Shown here one piece after another: positions 10,674-19,381 of a stretch of 64,000 bases of DNA (its first letter is position 1; every line of letters starts with the position of its first letter). The stretch is from Aquimarina sp. MMG016 (lineage in GTDB: Bacteria > Bacteroidota > Bacteroidia > Flavobacteriales > Flavobacteriaceae), in the NCBI RefSeq assembly GCF_018100805.1, contig NZ_JAGJEA010000002.1, forward strand, positions 124,001-188,000, given 5' to 3'. Below the pieces are notes generated by a model. It was not told where the DNA came from. It did no database searches and saw only the letters and a list, made by a program, of their open reading frames with translations. Both the position numbers and the translations under genes were made by a program.

Positions 10674-11252
10674 TTACGATTTCTTAACAAATTTAGTCAG
10701 AATCACAATATGTTGACCACTGACTCTACCTTCTATATGCTCAGGGTTGTCGTGTACTAAAGAGATATTTCGTACTGCAGTACCTCGTTTAGCGGTAAAA
10801 TTAGCCCCTTTAACATCTAGATCTTTTATTAAAACTACAGAATCTCCTGCTTGTAAAATAGCTCCATTAGAATCTTTATGTATAAGAGTAGGATCTATTT
10901 CTTCTCCTTCTCCTGTTGCTTTTGCCCAAGCTAAAGTATCATCATCCAAATACAACATATCTAATAGGTCCTGAGGCCAGCCTTCTGCACGTAATCTGGT
11001 TAGCATACGCCAAGCTAATACCTGTACACCAGGAACTTGACTCCACATACTATCATTAAGACAACGCCAGTGGTTGATATCTGTTTTTTCTGGGTCTTCT
11101 AATTGTTCTATGCAATTTGAACACGCAATTACACTAGAATCTATGCCTACATTTGGTGATTTTGGTACTTCATATACTTTTAGATTTTCTGAAGCACTAC
11201 ATAGTTCACAAATTGATCCGCTACGTGCTTGTAATTCCTTTTCGGCGTTCAT
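10674..11252 (-). CDS. PhnA domain protein (zinc ribbon)
   Basis: A 192-residue protein. The N-terminal half has two Cys pairs (CELC and CSNC, about residues 15-45) that form a zinc ribbon. The C-terminal 70 residues form the PhnA-type SH3-like domain, with AGDSVVLIKDLDVKGA and VSGQHIVILTKFVKK. PhnA-domain proteins are named after a gene near the phosphonate operon, but the role of this family is not established, and no phosphonate genes occur here. It is convergent with parC and stands alone. Confidence 0.88.
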   Translation of the reverse strand: MNAEKELQARSGSICELCSASENLKVYEVPKSPNVGIDSSVIACSNCIEQLEDPEKTDINHWRCLNDSMWSQVPGVQVLAWRMLTRLRAEGWPQDLLDMLYLDDDTLAWAKATGEGEEIDPTLIHKDSNGAILQAGDSVVLIKDLDVKGANFTAKRGTAVRNISLVHDNPEHIEGRVSGQHIVILTKFVKKS

Positions 11253-11346
11253 AGAATATTCAGTTTTATAGGATAATCACTTTGGCAAAAATGCATTAAA
11301 ATTTATAATTATTGCAGCGGTAAAGAAGTTATTTTTAAATATCTGT

Positions 11347-11691
11347 CTATACTGACCTTTCTACAAAAGCTTTAAACTGATCAAGCCATTTTTGAGGGTG
11401 TTTTTTAGATAGATTGGGCATTAAGAAAGACATTAATTTTAGCATGAACCCTTTAAACTTGATATAATTAATATGATACTCCCATCTGGTCTCGTAAAGC
11501 TACATTTTACAGAGTTGCACATATGTTTATATTTTAGCAATGATTTTGCTCCTGGTTTTCCTGGTATTTCGCTTAGTGGTTCAAAACTAATAAACCCGTC
11601 TTGCCATTCTTTTAAGTTATCCGGATTGTCAAATAACTCGACAACTATATTGATTTGGGACATTGATATCTATACTACACTTAAATTTCAT
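11347..11691 (-). pseudogene. Decayed SRPBCC-family protein gene
   Basis: Joining reading frames on the minus strand rebuilds most of an SRPBCC (START-like) protein. The frame from 11691 gives MKFKCSIDINVP. After a shift of one base near 11655 the next frame gives VELFDNPDNLKEWQDGF and then GKPGAKSLLKYK. After a second shift near 11490 the last frame gives TRWEYHINYIKFKGFMLKL and ends QFKAFVERSV at 11347. About 40 codons expected between the KYK and FKGFM blocks appear to be missing. A 74-codon piece (11439-11663) remains open but is not a functional gene. Family recognition is from recall of similar flavobacterial proteins of about 140 residues. Confidence 0.7.
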
Positions 11692-11743
11692 ATCGGTTGG
11701 TCTTTTAGTAGTATAAATATAATAAAACGGTTATCAGGTTGAT

Positions 11744-12814
11744 TTATAGCTTTTTTAGATTCATTTTCTTTAGGAGTTGATGTATTTCTTTTGCTACCAG
11801 ATGAATACCGTTTGTATTCCAATGTGTATCATCGTAATGATATAAAAGGGTATTGGGCTTTTCTTTATTATATAATTCTAAAGTGTTAATGGCATTAATA
11901 TTTTGATTCTTTAAACCTATATGTAGTTTTTTTAGATATATTGGTTGTTTTTCAAACGGGACATATTCATAATAGATTGTTTCTTTATTTGGTACAGGGA
12001 AAAATATAAATTCTATACCTTCCCGTTTACAAAAATCACGGTATTTAGTAATAATATCTACATTGTATCCAACAACTTCGTCAGTAGCTTCTATTTTAGC
12101 GTTTTTTCCTTGAAAGTAAAACATCTTGTTATTAATAGTCGATTGAATACCATTACCAGTACTATTATTAACTCTTGCTGTCGCAAAGTGCTGAAAATTT
12201 CGTTTTGAAATATGATCAATTGTAGTCGCACAACTTTGGAAAGGAGTTGTATTCTTTAGTCTAATATAATTGCTTTTTACCCATGATTCTTCCTCTTCCA
12301 TCTTAGAAACATAAAGGTAAGGGAGTGCTCTCTCGATTAATCCAAATATTAAAACTTTCGGTTTTTTAATAACTCCAGCATTCAGGAGACGAGTAAATTC
12401 CAGAAAACTATATGGAGCCATATTATAAGATGACAAGCCGCTTAGCTGCGAAACTCGACTAGAAATATTTTGCTCTTGGCTTACAGAACACCCAGCTATA
12501 TTAGAAGTGCCGAGAAATATTAAATCTGGAGAATCTATGACTTTTTCATTTCTGAAACCTAATTCGTCTGTCTGCCAAGTAATATTCTTTTTTAATACAC
12601 TATAATCCGTATGATGTGCTAAATCACCATATTCATCCCGGATAATTTTTTTATTAGGATAAAATGGGCCGGTAAATAGATCTTTAGAACCTATTTTAAA
12701 AGCCTCCCAAGACCTATAGGTTATGTACTGTTGCGGGATCGATAATTCTATAATAGACATGAGTGCTAAAACAAATATCAAAAAGTATAAGATTTTTAGT
12801 ATAAAGCGTTTCAT
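11744..12814 (-). CDS. SGNH/AlgX-like acetyltransferase partner protein
   Basis: A 356-residue protein with one N-terminal transmembrane or signal-anchor segment (residues 5-25) and an extracytoplasmic SGNH-hydrolase-like domain. FLGTSN places the nucleophile-type Ser near 104, and DTHWN near 329-333 supplies the Asp and His, the pattern of AlgJ/AlgX-type proteins. Such proteins pass acetyl groups from a membrane MBOAT protein to polysaccharide. The gene starts 16 bases after the MBOAT gene stops, on the same strand, so the two are almost certainly one unit. The polysaccharide target is unknown. Confidence 0.85.
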   Translation of the reverse strand: MKRFILKILYFLIFVLALMSIIELSIPQQYITYRSWEAFKIGSKDLFTGPFYPNKKIIRDEYGDLAHHTDYSVLKKNITWQTDELGFRNEKVIDSPDLIFLGTSNIAGCSVSQEQNISSRVSQLSGLSSYNMAPYSFLEFTRLLNAGVIKKPKVLIFGLIERALPYLYVSKMEEEESWVKSNYIRLKNTTPFQSCATTIDHISKRNFQHFATARVNNSTGNGIQSTINNKMFYFQGKNAKIEATDEVVGYNVDIITKYRDFCKREGIEFIFFPVPNKETIYYEYVPFEKQPIYLKKLHIGLKNQNINAINTLELYNKEKPNTLLYHYDDTHWNTNGIHLVAKEIHQLLKKMNLKKL

Positions 12815-12829
12815 GAATTTGATGAGTAA

Positions 12830-14275
12830 TTAAAATTGAAAATAAATAAATTCTTGTGGAGCTCCTCCAAAAACAACAATCATAGCAATAAGTACAAAAT
12901 AAAAACTCCATCGCAATATCTTTGGAGCAATTACTTGATTAATTTCTAATGCGTGCTCTTTGTTTCTACGGATCCATTCTACTATTATAAAAAAGCATAA
13001 GATTCCTATTTTTACTAACATCCTTTCCGTTAAAACATCAGGAATTGAAAATAAACTAGGTGAGAAGATGCCGTAAATATAAGCTATAGCGTCGTATATA
13101 GTTTCTGCTCTGAAGAATACCCAGGCTATAGTAGTTATAAAAAACGTTGATAAAATATTTACAAACTCTCTCATGTTAGGGAAAACTCTTCCTTCTGCTA
13201 TAGCATTAGTGTTTTTTCTATTTCTATTTAGTAATAATAAAGGAAGAAAATAACAAGCATTTAGAAACCCCCAAGCTAAAAATGTCCAGTTTGCTCCATG
13301 CCAAAAACCACTTACTAAGAAAATGATAAATGTATTTCTTACTTTCATCCAGATTCCTCCTTGACTTCCGCCTAATGGAATGTATAAATAGTCTCTGAAC
13401 CAGGTAGATAACGAAATATGCCATCGTCTCCAAAACTCTGCAATATCCCTGGAAAAGTATGGGAAAGAGAAGTTTTTCATCAAATTAAATCCAAATAATC
13501 GTGAGGTTCCTATAGCGATGTCTGAATACCCTGAAAAGTCTCCATAAATTTGGAATGCAAAAAATATTGCTCCTAGAAATAAAGTGCTTCCAGAGTGTAT
13601 CTCATAATTGTTAAATATATCATTTGCATAAACTGCACAGTTATCGGCTATAACTATTTTCTTGAATAATCCCCAAAGTATTTGTCTTAAGCCATCAACA
13701 GCTTTGTTATAATCAAATTCTCTTTTCTTATAAAACTGAGGTAGTAAATTTGATGCTCTCTCTATTGGTCCGGCAACTAGTTGCGGGAAGAAACTTACAA
13801 ATGCCAAAAAAGCAATTAAGTTTCTAGTGGGTTCTAGTTTTTTTCTATACACATCGATGGAATAGCTTAGTGTTTGGAAAGTGTAAAAGCTTATTCCTAC
13901 GGGTAAAATGATATTTAATCTTGAAGCTTCAATGGGCTTGCCGAATAATGTGAATGCATCAGCAAAACTTTCGGTAAAAAAATTGAAGTATTTAAAAAAT
14001 CCCAAGAATCCAAGATTAACGCAGATACTAATCCATAAAAGTAATTTCCTTTCACGCTTCTTTTCTGCCATTGATAATCCAATCCCTACAAAATAGTCGA
14101 TGAACGAACTAAAAGCTATTAAAGAAAGAAAACGCCAATCCCACCAACCATAAAAAATATAACTGGCAATTAGTAACAAAGTATTCTGAATTTTCAAGTC
14201 TTTTTTAGAGACTAACCAATATAGGATAAAAACTATTGGTAAAAACTTTGCAAACTCAATGGAGTTAAATAACAT
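12830..14275 (-). CDS. MBOAT family O-acyltransferase (AlgI/DltB-like)
   Basis: A 481-residue polytopic membrane protein with about 10-12 hydrophobic segments. Characteristic motifs are SFYTFQTLSY, the LVAGPIERA segment, the FWRRWHISLSTWFRDYLY block (His about 286) and SGFWHGANWTFLAWG with the invariant His at about 326. It transfers acyl, probably acetyl, groups across the membrane for O-modification of an exported glycan. Its partner SGNH protein follows directly. A TACCTTTG -7-like motif lies upstream on the minus strand at 14298-14305. Confidence 0.92.
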   Translation of the reverse strand: MLFNSIEFAKFLPIVFILYWLVSKKDLKIQNTLLLIASYIFYGWWDWRFLSLIAFSSFIDYFVGIGLSMAEKKRERKLLLWISICVNLGFLGFFKYFNFFTESFADAFTLFGKPIEASRLNIILPVGISFYTFQTLSYSIDVYRKKLEPTRNLIAFLAFVSFFPQLVAGPIERASNLLPQFYKKREFDYNKAVDGLRQILWGLFKKIVIADNCAVYANDIFNNYEIHSGSTLFLGAIFFAFQIYGDFSGYSDIAIGTSRLFGFNLMKNFSFPYFSRDIAEFWRRWHISLSTWFRDYLYIPLGGSQGGIWMKVRNTFIIFLVSGFWHGANWTFLAWGFLNACYFLPLLLLNRNRKNTNAIAEGRVFPNMREFVNILSTFFITTIAWVFFRAETIYDAIAYIYGIFSPSLFSIPDVLTERMLVKIGILCFFIIVEWIRRNKEHALEINQVIAPKILRWSFYFVLIAMIVVFGGAPQEFIYFQF

Positions 14276-14346
14276 TTTATTAAGATTTCTAAACCGGCAA
14301 AGGTAAAAAACTTGTTGTGTTTTAAGATATTTTTAAGATTTAATTT

Positions 14347-14796
14347 TTAAGTAACTACTTGCAATTTTGTGAGTAACAGTACTCCTTTATCATAAGTTTT
14401 ATTGCACCATTGATATTTTGAGGTAATTTTGTTAGGTATTTGATAATCACTTAGAGAGTGGTCTTTAAAACCAAATTTTAAATAAAAATCCTTAAGGTGA
14501 TTAAAAGGTAAACACCATATTTTTTTATTTTTAGAAGCTTTAGACATCAGATGAGTTACGATTTGATCGGCAACACCTAATCCACGAAATTCGTCAAAAA
14601 CATAGATTCCACCTAATTCCAGGTTATCGGTATCGATTGTAGTAAGTCGACCCAATCCACAAGCATTATTGTTGATTTCTGCAATAACAATATACTCATT
14701 GTCATAGTCCGAAGCCAAGAAACCTATTTTTTTATATTTAGAGTTTACCCAATCAATTTCTTCAACTTTAACTTTCCTAATGATTATTTTTTCCAC
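14347..14796 (-). CDS. GNAT family N-acetyltransferase
   Basis: A 149-residue protein with the GNAT core: the ELGGIYVFDEFRGLGVADQ segment combines beta-4 with the acetyl-CoA-binding RGLGVA loop, and LPFNHLKDFYLKFGFK fits the last helix and strand. The substrate cannot be predicted. It lies 40 bases downstream of the pdxH-like gene on the same strand and may belong to that operon. Confidence 0.85.
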   Translation of the reverse strand: MEKIIIRKVKVEEIDWVNSKYKKIGFLASDYDNEYIVIAEINNNACGLGRLTTIDTDNLELGGIYVFDEFRGLGVADQIVTHLMSKASKNKKIWCLPFNHLKDFYLKFGFKDHSLSDYQIPNKITSKYQWCNKTYDKGVLLLTKLQVVT

Positions 14797-14836
14797 ATCA
14801 GATCTTTTTAAATTTAAAGGAATCTTTGAAACTATT

Positions 14837-15412
14837 TTACGGTTGCAAAAAAGTGTTTACCCAAATATTATTTTCTTTTGTAAACAACTCCCGAAAATGT
14901 AGTCTGTTTTTCTTGAATTCCATGAATTCAATTCTTTTCGGGTTTAAATAAAAACCACCCCAGTTTTCAGGACGTTTGATTTCAGTATTTTCAAGTTTAG
15001 ATTTTTTGGCTGCAAATGATTCTACTAAAATGTCAAGGCTTTCAATAGATTCTCCTTGATTACAGATATGGCTGACAATTTTAGAATCTCTATTTCGACT
15101 CTCGAAATATGTATTAGCCAGAGACTCTTCTATGGGATATGCGTCTCCTTGGATTCTCACTTGTCTTTCAGTTTCTGTCCACCAAAAGGTTAAAGAAGAT
15201 TTTGGATTATGAAACAACTCCGCACCTTTTCTAGAGTTTAGAGGACCAGTAATAACAAACTTATGATCTACAACCTCTTTAAGAGAAACAAATCTAGAGT
15301 TAGGGTATTCATCGAACCCAATCGATGTCAGACAACAAGCAGAGGGGATTCTAAGATTACTTTTTTTAATCTCTTCTTCATACCAGTTATTAAATTGCTC
15401 AATTGGATTCAT
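14837..15412 (-). CDS. pdxH: Pyridoxamine 5'-phosphate oxidase family (PdxH-like)
   Basis: A 191-residue FMN enzyme that oxidises pyridoxamine or pyridoxine phosphate to PLP. Recognisable blocks are NPIEQFNNWYEEE at the N-terminus, SRFVSLKEV, NSRKGAELFHNP, WWTETERQVRIQG, YFESRNRDSKI, the RPENWGGFYLNP motif and RLHFREL. It is shorter than the usual 210-220 residues because the N-terminal extension is missing, and the usual C-terminal RL-x-P reads FLQP. These are modest departures, so a vitamin-B6 role is likely but not certain. It starts just after terC ends (9-base gap). Confidence 0.8.
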   Translation of the reverse strand: MNPIEQFNNWYEEEIKKSNLRIPSACCLTSIGFDEYPNSRFVSLKEVVDHKFVITGPLNSRKGAELFHNPKSSLTFWWTETERQVRIQGDAYPIEESLANTYFESRNRDSKIVSHICNQGESIESLDILVESFAAKKSKLENTEIKRPENWGGFYLNPKRIEFMEFKKNRLHFRELFTKENNIWVNTFLQP

Positions 15413-15421
15413 TAATAGAAT

Positions 15422-16219
15422 TTAAGAAATCACTTTACTTTTTTTGCGTAGCTTAAAATTTAAGAATTCTACAAACAATGAAAAAGCAATAGTAAAATAT
15501 AAATATCCTTTTGGAATAGCACCAACTTCACTATCAAATATTTTAAGGTGAGATAGGTGAGCAGCTTCGGCTATAAGCATAAACCCGATAAGAATTAAAA
15601 ATGAAAGACCTAGGATTTGAACAGAAGGGTGCTTGTTTACAAATCGACCTACAGGAGTAGCAAATACCATCATGATTAGTACTGAGATGACTACGGCTAT
15701 AATCATTATCAATAAAGCATCATTAGGATTGTCACTTAAACCACTGGTCATACCAACAGCTGTAAGAATAGAGTCAAAAGAAAAAACAACATTGATCAAT
15801 GTGATCTGCACGATAGCATTGGATAGTGAAGAAGAACTTTTAGCTTGAATTTCCTTTTCTTCTTCTCCTTTTTCATCTACTTTTTCATGAATTTCATGAA
15901 CACTTTTGTATAGAAGAAATATTCCGCCTCCAAACAATATCAAAGCTTGACCACTGATTCCTCCTTCTATCCAAGGTAAACTAATATGCCAAAAAGGAGC
16001 TTCCATCGCTACTAGTAATGAAATACCAAATAATAGTATGATACGCATTAACATGGCTAGTATCAAACCTATGTTAGTAGCTTTTCTTTGTTGAGTTTCT
16101 GGTAACTTACTAGATGCTAGTGAAATAAATATAATATTGTCAATTCCTAGTACAATTTCTAAAAAGGTAAGTGTTAATAAAGCTACCCAAGCATCTGCAG
16201 ATGTGAAAATTTCTAACAT
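15422..16219 (-). CDS. TerC family integral membrane protein
   Basis: A 265-residue protein with about seven transmembrane segments. The family signatures EIVLGIDNIIF near residue 20 and NVVFSFDSILTAVGM near 140 carry the acidic residues thought to bind metal. Most TerC-family proteins export manganese or similar ions; tellurite resistance is historical naming. The start ATG overlaps the stop of the upstream lipoprotein gene (TAATG), indicating translational coupling. Confidence 0.92.
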   Translation of the reverse strand: MLEIFTSADAWVALLTLTFLEIVLGIDNIIFISLASSKLPETQQRKATNIGLILAMLMRIILLFGISLLVAMEAPFWHISLPWIEGGISGQALILFGGGIFLLYKSVHEIHEKVDEKGEEEKEIQAKSSSSLSNAIVQITLINVVFSFDSILTAVGMTSGLSDNPNDALLIMIIAVVISVLIMMVFATPVGRFVNKHPSVQILGLSFLILIGFMLIAEAAHLSHLKIFDSEVGAIPKGYLYFTIAFSLFVEFLNFKLRKKSKVIS

Positions 16220-16593
16220 TATTTTATTTTTTTTGCGGTTCCACGTTGTTTATTGGTTGCACCTACTAATCCGTATTCAAAAGTATAAATATCTTTATCA
16301 GTAGTTAGGATTTTAATATGAATGGCTTTTTTCTCAGCCATACTTTTAGGATGTACTTCTCTTAAGATATATTCACAGTCATTAATCCAGCGTATGGTAG
16401 CAGTGTCGCTTTTTCCCTGAAAAAAATCAATCTCTATAGAATCATTACGAATAAATGTGGTTTTTGTTAGCTCTCCATTCAATAATGTTTCAAATTCAAA
16501 AGTTCCTTTATGAAAATTAGAACAATCTCGTTCTTGTTGATAACAACTAGCTAAAAAAAGTATAGAAAAGAAAAGGAAAATAATTCGGTACAT
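16219..16593 (-). CDS. Small lipoprotein of unknown function
   Basis: I chose the ATG at 16593 (124 residues) because it begins a clean lipoprotein signal, MYRIIFLFFSILFLASC, with the lipid-modified Cys at residue 17. A longer frame upstream adds 45 residues without a sensible signal. The mature part is beta-rich (KGTFEFETL, TATIRWINDCEYILREV, YTFEYGLVGA) and ends in basic residues. This resembles small envelope proteins with a lipocalin-like or DNA-topoisomerase-inhibitor-like beta fold, but I do not recognise the family. Its stop overlaps the terC start. Confidence 0.75.
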   Translation of the reverse strand: MYRIIFLFFSILFLASCYQQERDCSNFHKGTFEFETLLNGELTKTTFIRNDSIEIDFFQGKSDTATIRWINDCEYILREVHPKSMAEKKAIHIKILTTDKDIYTFEYGLVGATNKQRGTAKKIK

Positions 16594-16663
16594 ATCATAA
16601 TAAAACTGATAAACGAAAATAAATCTATTTCCAGAGAATATATAACAACCACAAAAAAAGTTG

Positions 16664-17143
16664 TTAAGATCTTTTCGGACTATACTCGTCAAAAGTACCA
16701 TCGGTATAAAAAATAAGTACACGATCAATTTTATTTTCTCCTGTAATGGATCGTTTAGTATTTTCCTGTAATGGTCCTTGTGTTTTAGAAACCTCAGTTT
16801 CTGTAATTGTTGTAGAAAATAAATCTTGCTCAGTTTGCTGAGTTGGAGGTAAGGGTTCAGAGGCAGGAGTAGTAGGTGTTGATTGAACCGTTTCTTGTGT
16901 CAGAGGTTTGTTTTCTGATTTTGGAAAAACACCTTTACCATACAGCAACCAATCTAATTCTACATCAGTATATGCATCTACGATTTTCATTACAAAATCT
17001 AAACTAGGTCGATTTCTACCTGACAAAATATGTGAAATAGAAGAACGACCAACACCCATGTAATCTGCAAAGGATGAAGCAGATACATTATAAAAATCCA
17101 TTATTTTTTGAATTCTTTTCCCGAAATCCTTACTGTTTACCAT
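16664..17143 (-). CDS. XRE family helix-turn-helix regulator
   Basis: A 159-residue regulator. Residues about 8-65 form a Cro/CI-type HTH (SSFADYMGVGRSSISHILSG is the helix-turn-helix), followed by the ELDWLLYGKGVFP linker common in Bacteroidota XRE proteins. The rest (about 75-159) is Pro/Thr/Gln-rich and likely disordered, with a short C-terminal segment LIFYTDGTFDEYSP. The start codon lies inside a TGTTTAC/GTAAAC palindrome, and seven similar sites fill the 360-base upstream gap, so the protein probably controls its own gene and perhaps the divergent M14 gene. Confidence 0.9.
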   Translation of the reverse strand: MVNSKDFGKRIQKIMDFYNVSASSFADYMGVGRSSISHILSGRNRPSLDFVMKIVDAYTDVELDWLLYGKGVFPKSENKPLTQETVQSTPTTPASEPLPPTQQTEQDLFSTTITETEVSKTQGPLQENTKRSITGENKIDRVLIFYTDGTFDEYSPKRS

Positions 17144-17486
17144 TGTAAACCTTTTTAATGTTTAATATTGATTACAAAGGTAAACAAAAGTATTGAAAAA
17201 GCGTGTTTACAAATGTAACACAAAGATATTTTAGCATAAACTAAAACATTAAATAATAATACTTTAACTTCTGATTATTATATGTTTAGAAATATTTAGA
17301 ATTATTTATAACTTTAACTGTTAATAACTCTAATACATTTGGAAACTTTACTAAATAGACTGTTTATAATTGTAAACAAAAGTAAAAATTTGAGTTGTTT
17401 ACATTTGTAAAAATCTTGTTGTTACAGATGTAAACAACCTGTAAGTTTACATCTGTAACTATTATAGTTGTTTACTATGATTACTC
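17134..17486. promoter_or_regulatory. Array of about eight TGTTTACAnnTGTAAACA operator-like sites
   Basis: Eight 18-base sites share the palindromic pattern TGTTTACAnnTGTAAACA. They start at about 17134, 17169, 17204, 17361, 17396, 17419, 17444 and 17469. The site at 17361-17378 (TGTTTATAATTGTAAACA) is nearly perfect; the others have one to five departures. The first overlaps the XRE start codon. The second contains TACCTTTG on the minus strand (17175-17182), a Bacteroidota -7 motif, so binding there would block transcription of the XRE gene. Sites four to eight cluster before the divergent M14 gene. Confidence 0.7.
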
Positions 17487-17523
17487 GCTAAACTGTAGTA
17501 ATTTCGTGGTCATATTTACTCTT

Positions 17524-18681
17524 ATGGACATTAAAACACTTCAGGATTTTTTCTACACGTATAAGGAGAGTGCTTTATTTGGGCGCTATATTCATAGTGA
17601 TCACATTAACCCTCTTTTGGATAGTTTATCTAATACACTAGACATCAAAGAAGTTGGTGTTTCAGAAAATAATCTCTCTATACAATTAATAACTCTTGGT
17701 GAAGGTTCTAAGAAACTTTTATTCTGGTCACAGATGCATGGTAACGAAAGCACAACAACCAAAGCTATTTTTGATTTCTTAAACTTCCTTACTGATACTT
17801 CTAATAAGCTCGCTGAATCTATTTTAAAAGAATGTACCTTGTATATTGTGCCTATTTTAAGTCCTGATGGAGCCAAAGCCTATACAAGGCTTAATTATAA
17901 TCAGATAGATCTTAATCGAGATGCTCAGGACAGGACTCAGAAGGAAAGCAAGATTCTAAACGATCTAATTAGTAGTATTAAGCCAGATTTCGCATACAAT
18001 CTTCATGGGCAACGTACGATTTTTAGTGCTGGTGAAACAAATTTCTCAGCTACAGTATCCTTTTTATCTCCTGCAGGTGATAAAGAACGTTCTGTAACAT
18101 CCTGTCGTAAAAAAGCTATGGAGGTTATTGTAGAGATGAATACGATTTTGCAAAAATATATACCGAATCAGATAGGACGTTATGATGATGGCTTTAATAT
18201 TAATTGTGTGGGAGATACTTTAACTAGTTTAGAGATCCCAACAATTTTATTTGAAGCTGGGCATTATCCTGATGACTATGATCGTGAGATAACCAGAGAA
18301 TACATTTTTTATGCGCTGTTAGCTTCTGTTCATTATATCGCTAATCATTCTGTCACCGGAGAAGGGTATAAAGATTATTTTTTAATTCCTGAAAATGGTA
18401 AATGTTTTTATGATATCATTATCAGAGATGTGATTTTGGATAGTAAAAATGTCGATATTGCCGTTCAGTATACTGAAGAATTGTTCGAAAATAATGTGAA
18501 ATTCATACCAAAAGTTGTTAAAATCGAAGATTTACGAAAATTTTATGGACATAGGGAAATTATCGGCAATAAAAGAGCGATATCTTCCGAAAACGTTAGA
18601 AATATGATAGTTCCAGACACTAAGTTGTTAAAATTCTATTTAAATTCTGAATTATTCTCAACAGAATTAACAAAAAGTTGA
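17524..18681 (+). CDS. M14-family zinc carboxypeptidase-like protein
   Basis: I chose the ATG at 17524 (385 residues); an in-frame GTG at 17506 would add six residues. Zinc and catalytic residues are visible: HGNE (His72, Glu75), NRDAQ (131-135), NLHGQR (His161) and FEAGHY with the probable general base Glu244. There is no signal peptide, so it should act in the cytoplasm. This subfamily resembles succinylglutamate desuccinylase-like and peptidoglycan-peptide M14 enzymes. The C-terminal third (about 270-385) is a beta-rich extension I do not recognise. Its upstream region carries the XRE operator array. Confidence 0.82.
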   Translation: MDIKTLQDFFYTYKESALFGRYIHSDHINPLLDSLSNTLDIKEVGVSENNLSIQLITLGEGSKKLLFWSQMHGNESTTTKAIFDFLNFLTDTSNKLAESILKECTLYIVPILSPDGAKAYTRLNYNQIDLNRDAQDRTQKESKILNDLISSIKPDFAYNLHGQRTIFSAGETNFSATVSFLSPAGDKERSVTSCRKKAMEVIVEMNTILQKYIPNQIGRYDDGFNINCVGDTLTSLEIPTILFEAGHYPDDYDREITREYIFYALLASVHYIANHSVTGEGYKDYFLIPENGKCFYDIIIRDVILDSKNVDIAVQYTEELFENNVKFIPKVVKIEDLRKFYGHREIIGNKRAISSENVRNMIVPDTKLLKFYLNSELFSTELTKS

Positions 18682-18712
18682 AATAAAATGTGCGAATACT
18701 TTATTTTTCTGC

Positions 18713-18720
18713 TAAATTTG
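18713..18720 (+). promoter_or_regulatory. Putative -7 motif of the Lrp gene
   Basis: TAAATTTG matches the Bacteroidota -7 consensus TAnnTTTG and lies 38 bases before the Lrp start codon. No convincing -33 TTG at the right distance is visible. Confidence 0.4.
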
Positions 18721-18757
18721 CAATGTAAATAATCGGGAAAAATAATTAAAAACAACT

Positions 18758-19237
18758 ATGGCAAAGTTTAAATTAGACGAAGTCGATCACCAGATTCTGG
18801 ACATGCTAATTGAAAATACTCGTACTCCTTTTACGGATATTGCAAAGAAACTATTAATCTCTGCAGGAACTGTACATGTACGTGTCAAAAAAATGGAAGA
18901 AGCAGGAATTATTGAAGGTTCTTCGTTAACACTAGACTACAAAAAACTAGGATATTCATTTATCGCTTATGTCGGTATTTATCTACAGAATACATCACAG
19001 ACTAAATTTGTATTACAACGAATTAATGAAATTCCTTATGTAACTGTGGCTCATATTACGACAGGTAAATTCAATATTTTTTGTAAAGTAAGAGCTAAAG
19101 ATACAAACCATGCTAAAGACATTATCTTTAAACTAGATGATATTGATGGAGTATACAGAACAGAAACAATGATTTCTTTAGAAGAAAGTATTAATGATAA
19201 GAAACGCTTAATGCATTCTATTTTTCAAGAATTGTAA
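18758..19237 (+). CDS. Lrp/AsnC family transcriptional regulator
   Basis: A 159-residue protein. Residues 5-50 form the AsnC winged HTH (DHQILDMLIENTRTPFTDIA, then the recognition helix SAGTVHVRVKKMEE). The RAM ligand-binding and oligomerisation domain spans about 70-145. Proteins of this family respond to amino acids and bind DNA as octamers or higher. It is the only gene between its promoter and a strong terminator, so it is probably monocistronic. The effector is unknown. Confidence 0.92.
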   Translation: MAKFKLDEVDHQILDMLIENTRTPFTDIAKKLLISAGTVHVRVKKMEEAGIIEGSSLTLDYKKLGYSFIAYVGIYLQNTSQTKFVLQRINEIPYVTVAHITTGKFNIFCKVRAKDTNHAKDIIFKLDDIDGVYRTETMISLEESINDKKRLMHSIFQEL

Positions 19238-19260
19238 AGGGCGTCTTGTTAAAAAATATA

Positions 19261-19298
19261 AAAAAGCCCTTTAGGAAACCCTCAAAGGGCTTTTTTAT
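19261..19298 (+). terminator. Intrinsic terminator after the Lrp gene
   Basis: A 12-bp stem (AAAAAGCCCTTT with AAAGGGCTTTTT), an 11-base loop and a T run end the Lrp transcript. Confidence 0.9.
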
Positions 19299-19381
19299 GT
19301 AGTACTTATCACATTTATTTTCATGTATAATCTTCTTATATGTGAATTTTTTAACCACTAAACCACAATTACCACCACACC

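Noticed and set aside
11473..11742. An 89-codon plus-strand frame
   Set aside because: The opposite strand carries recognisable SRPBCC remnants, so this frame is a shadow of the pseudogene.
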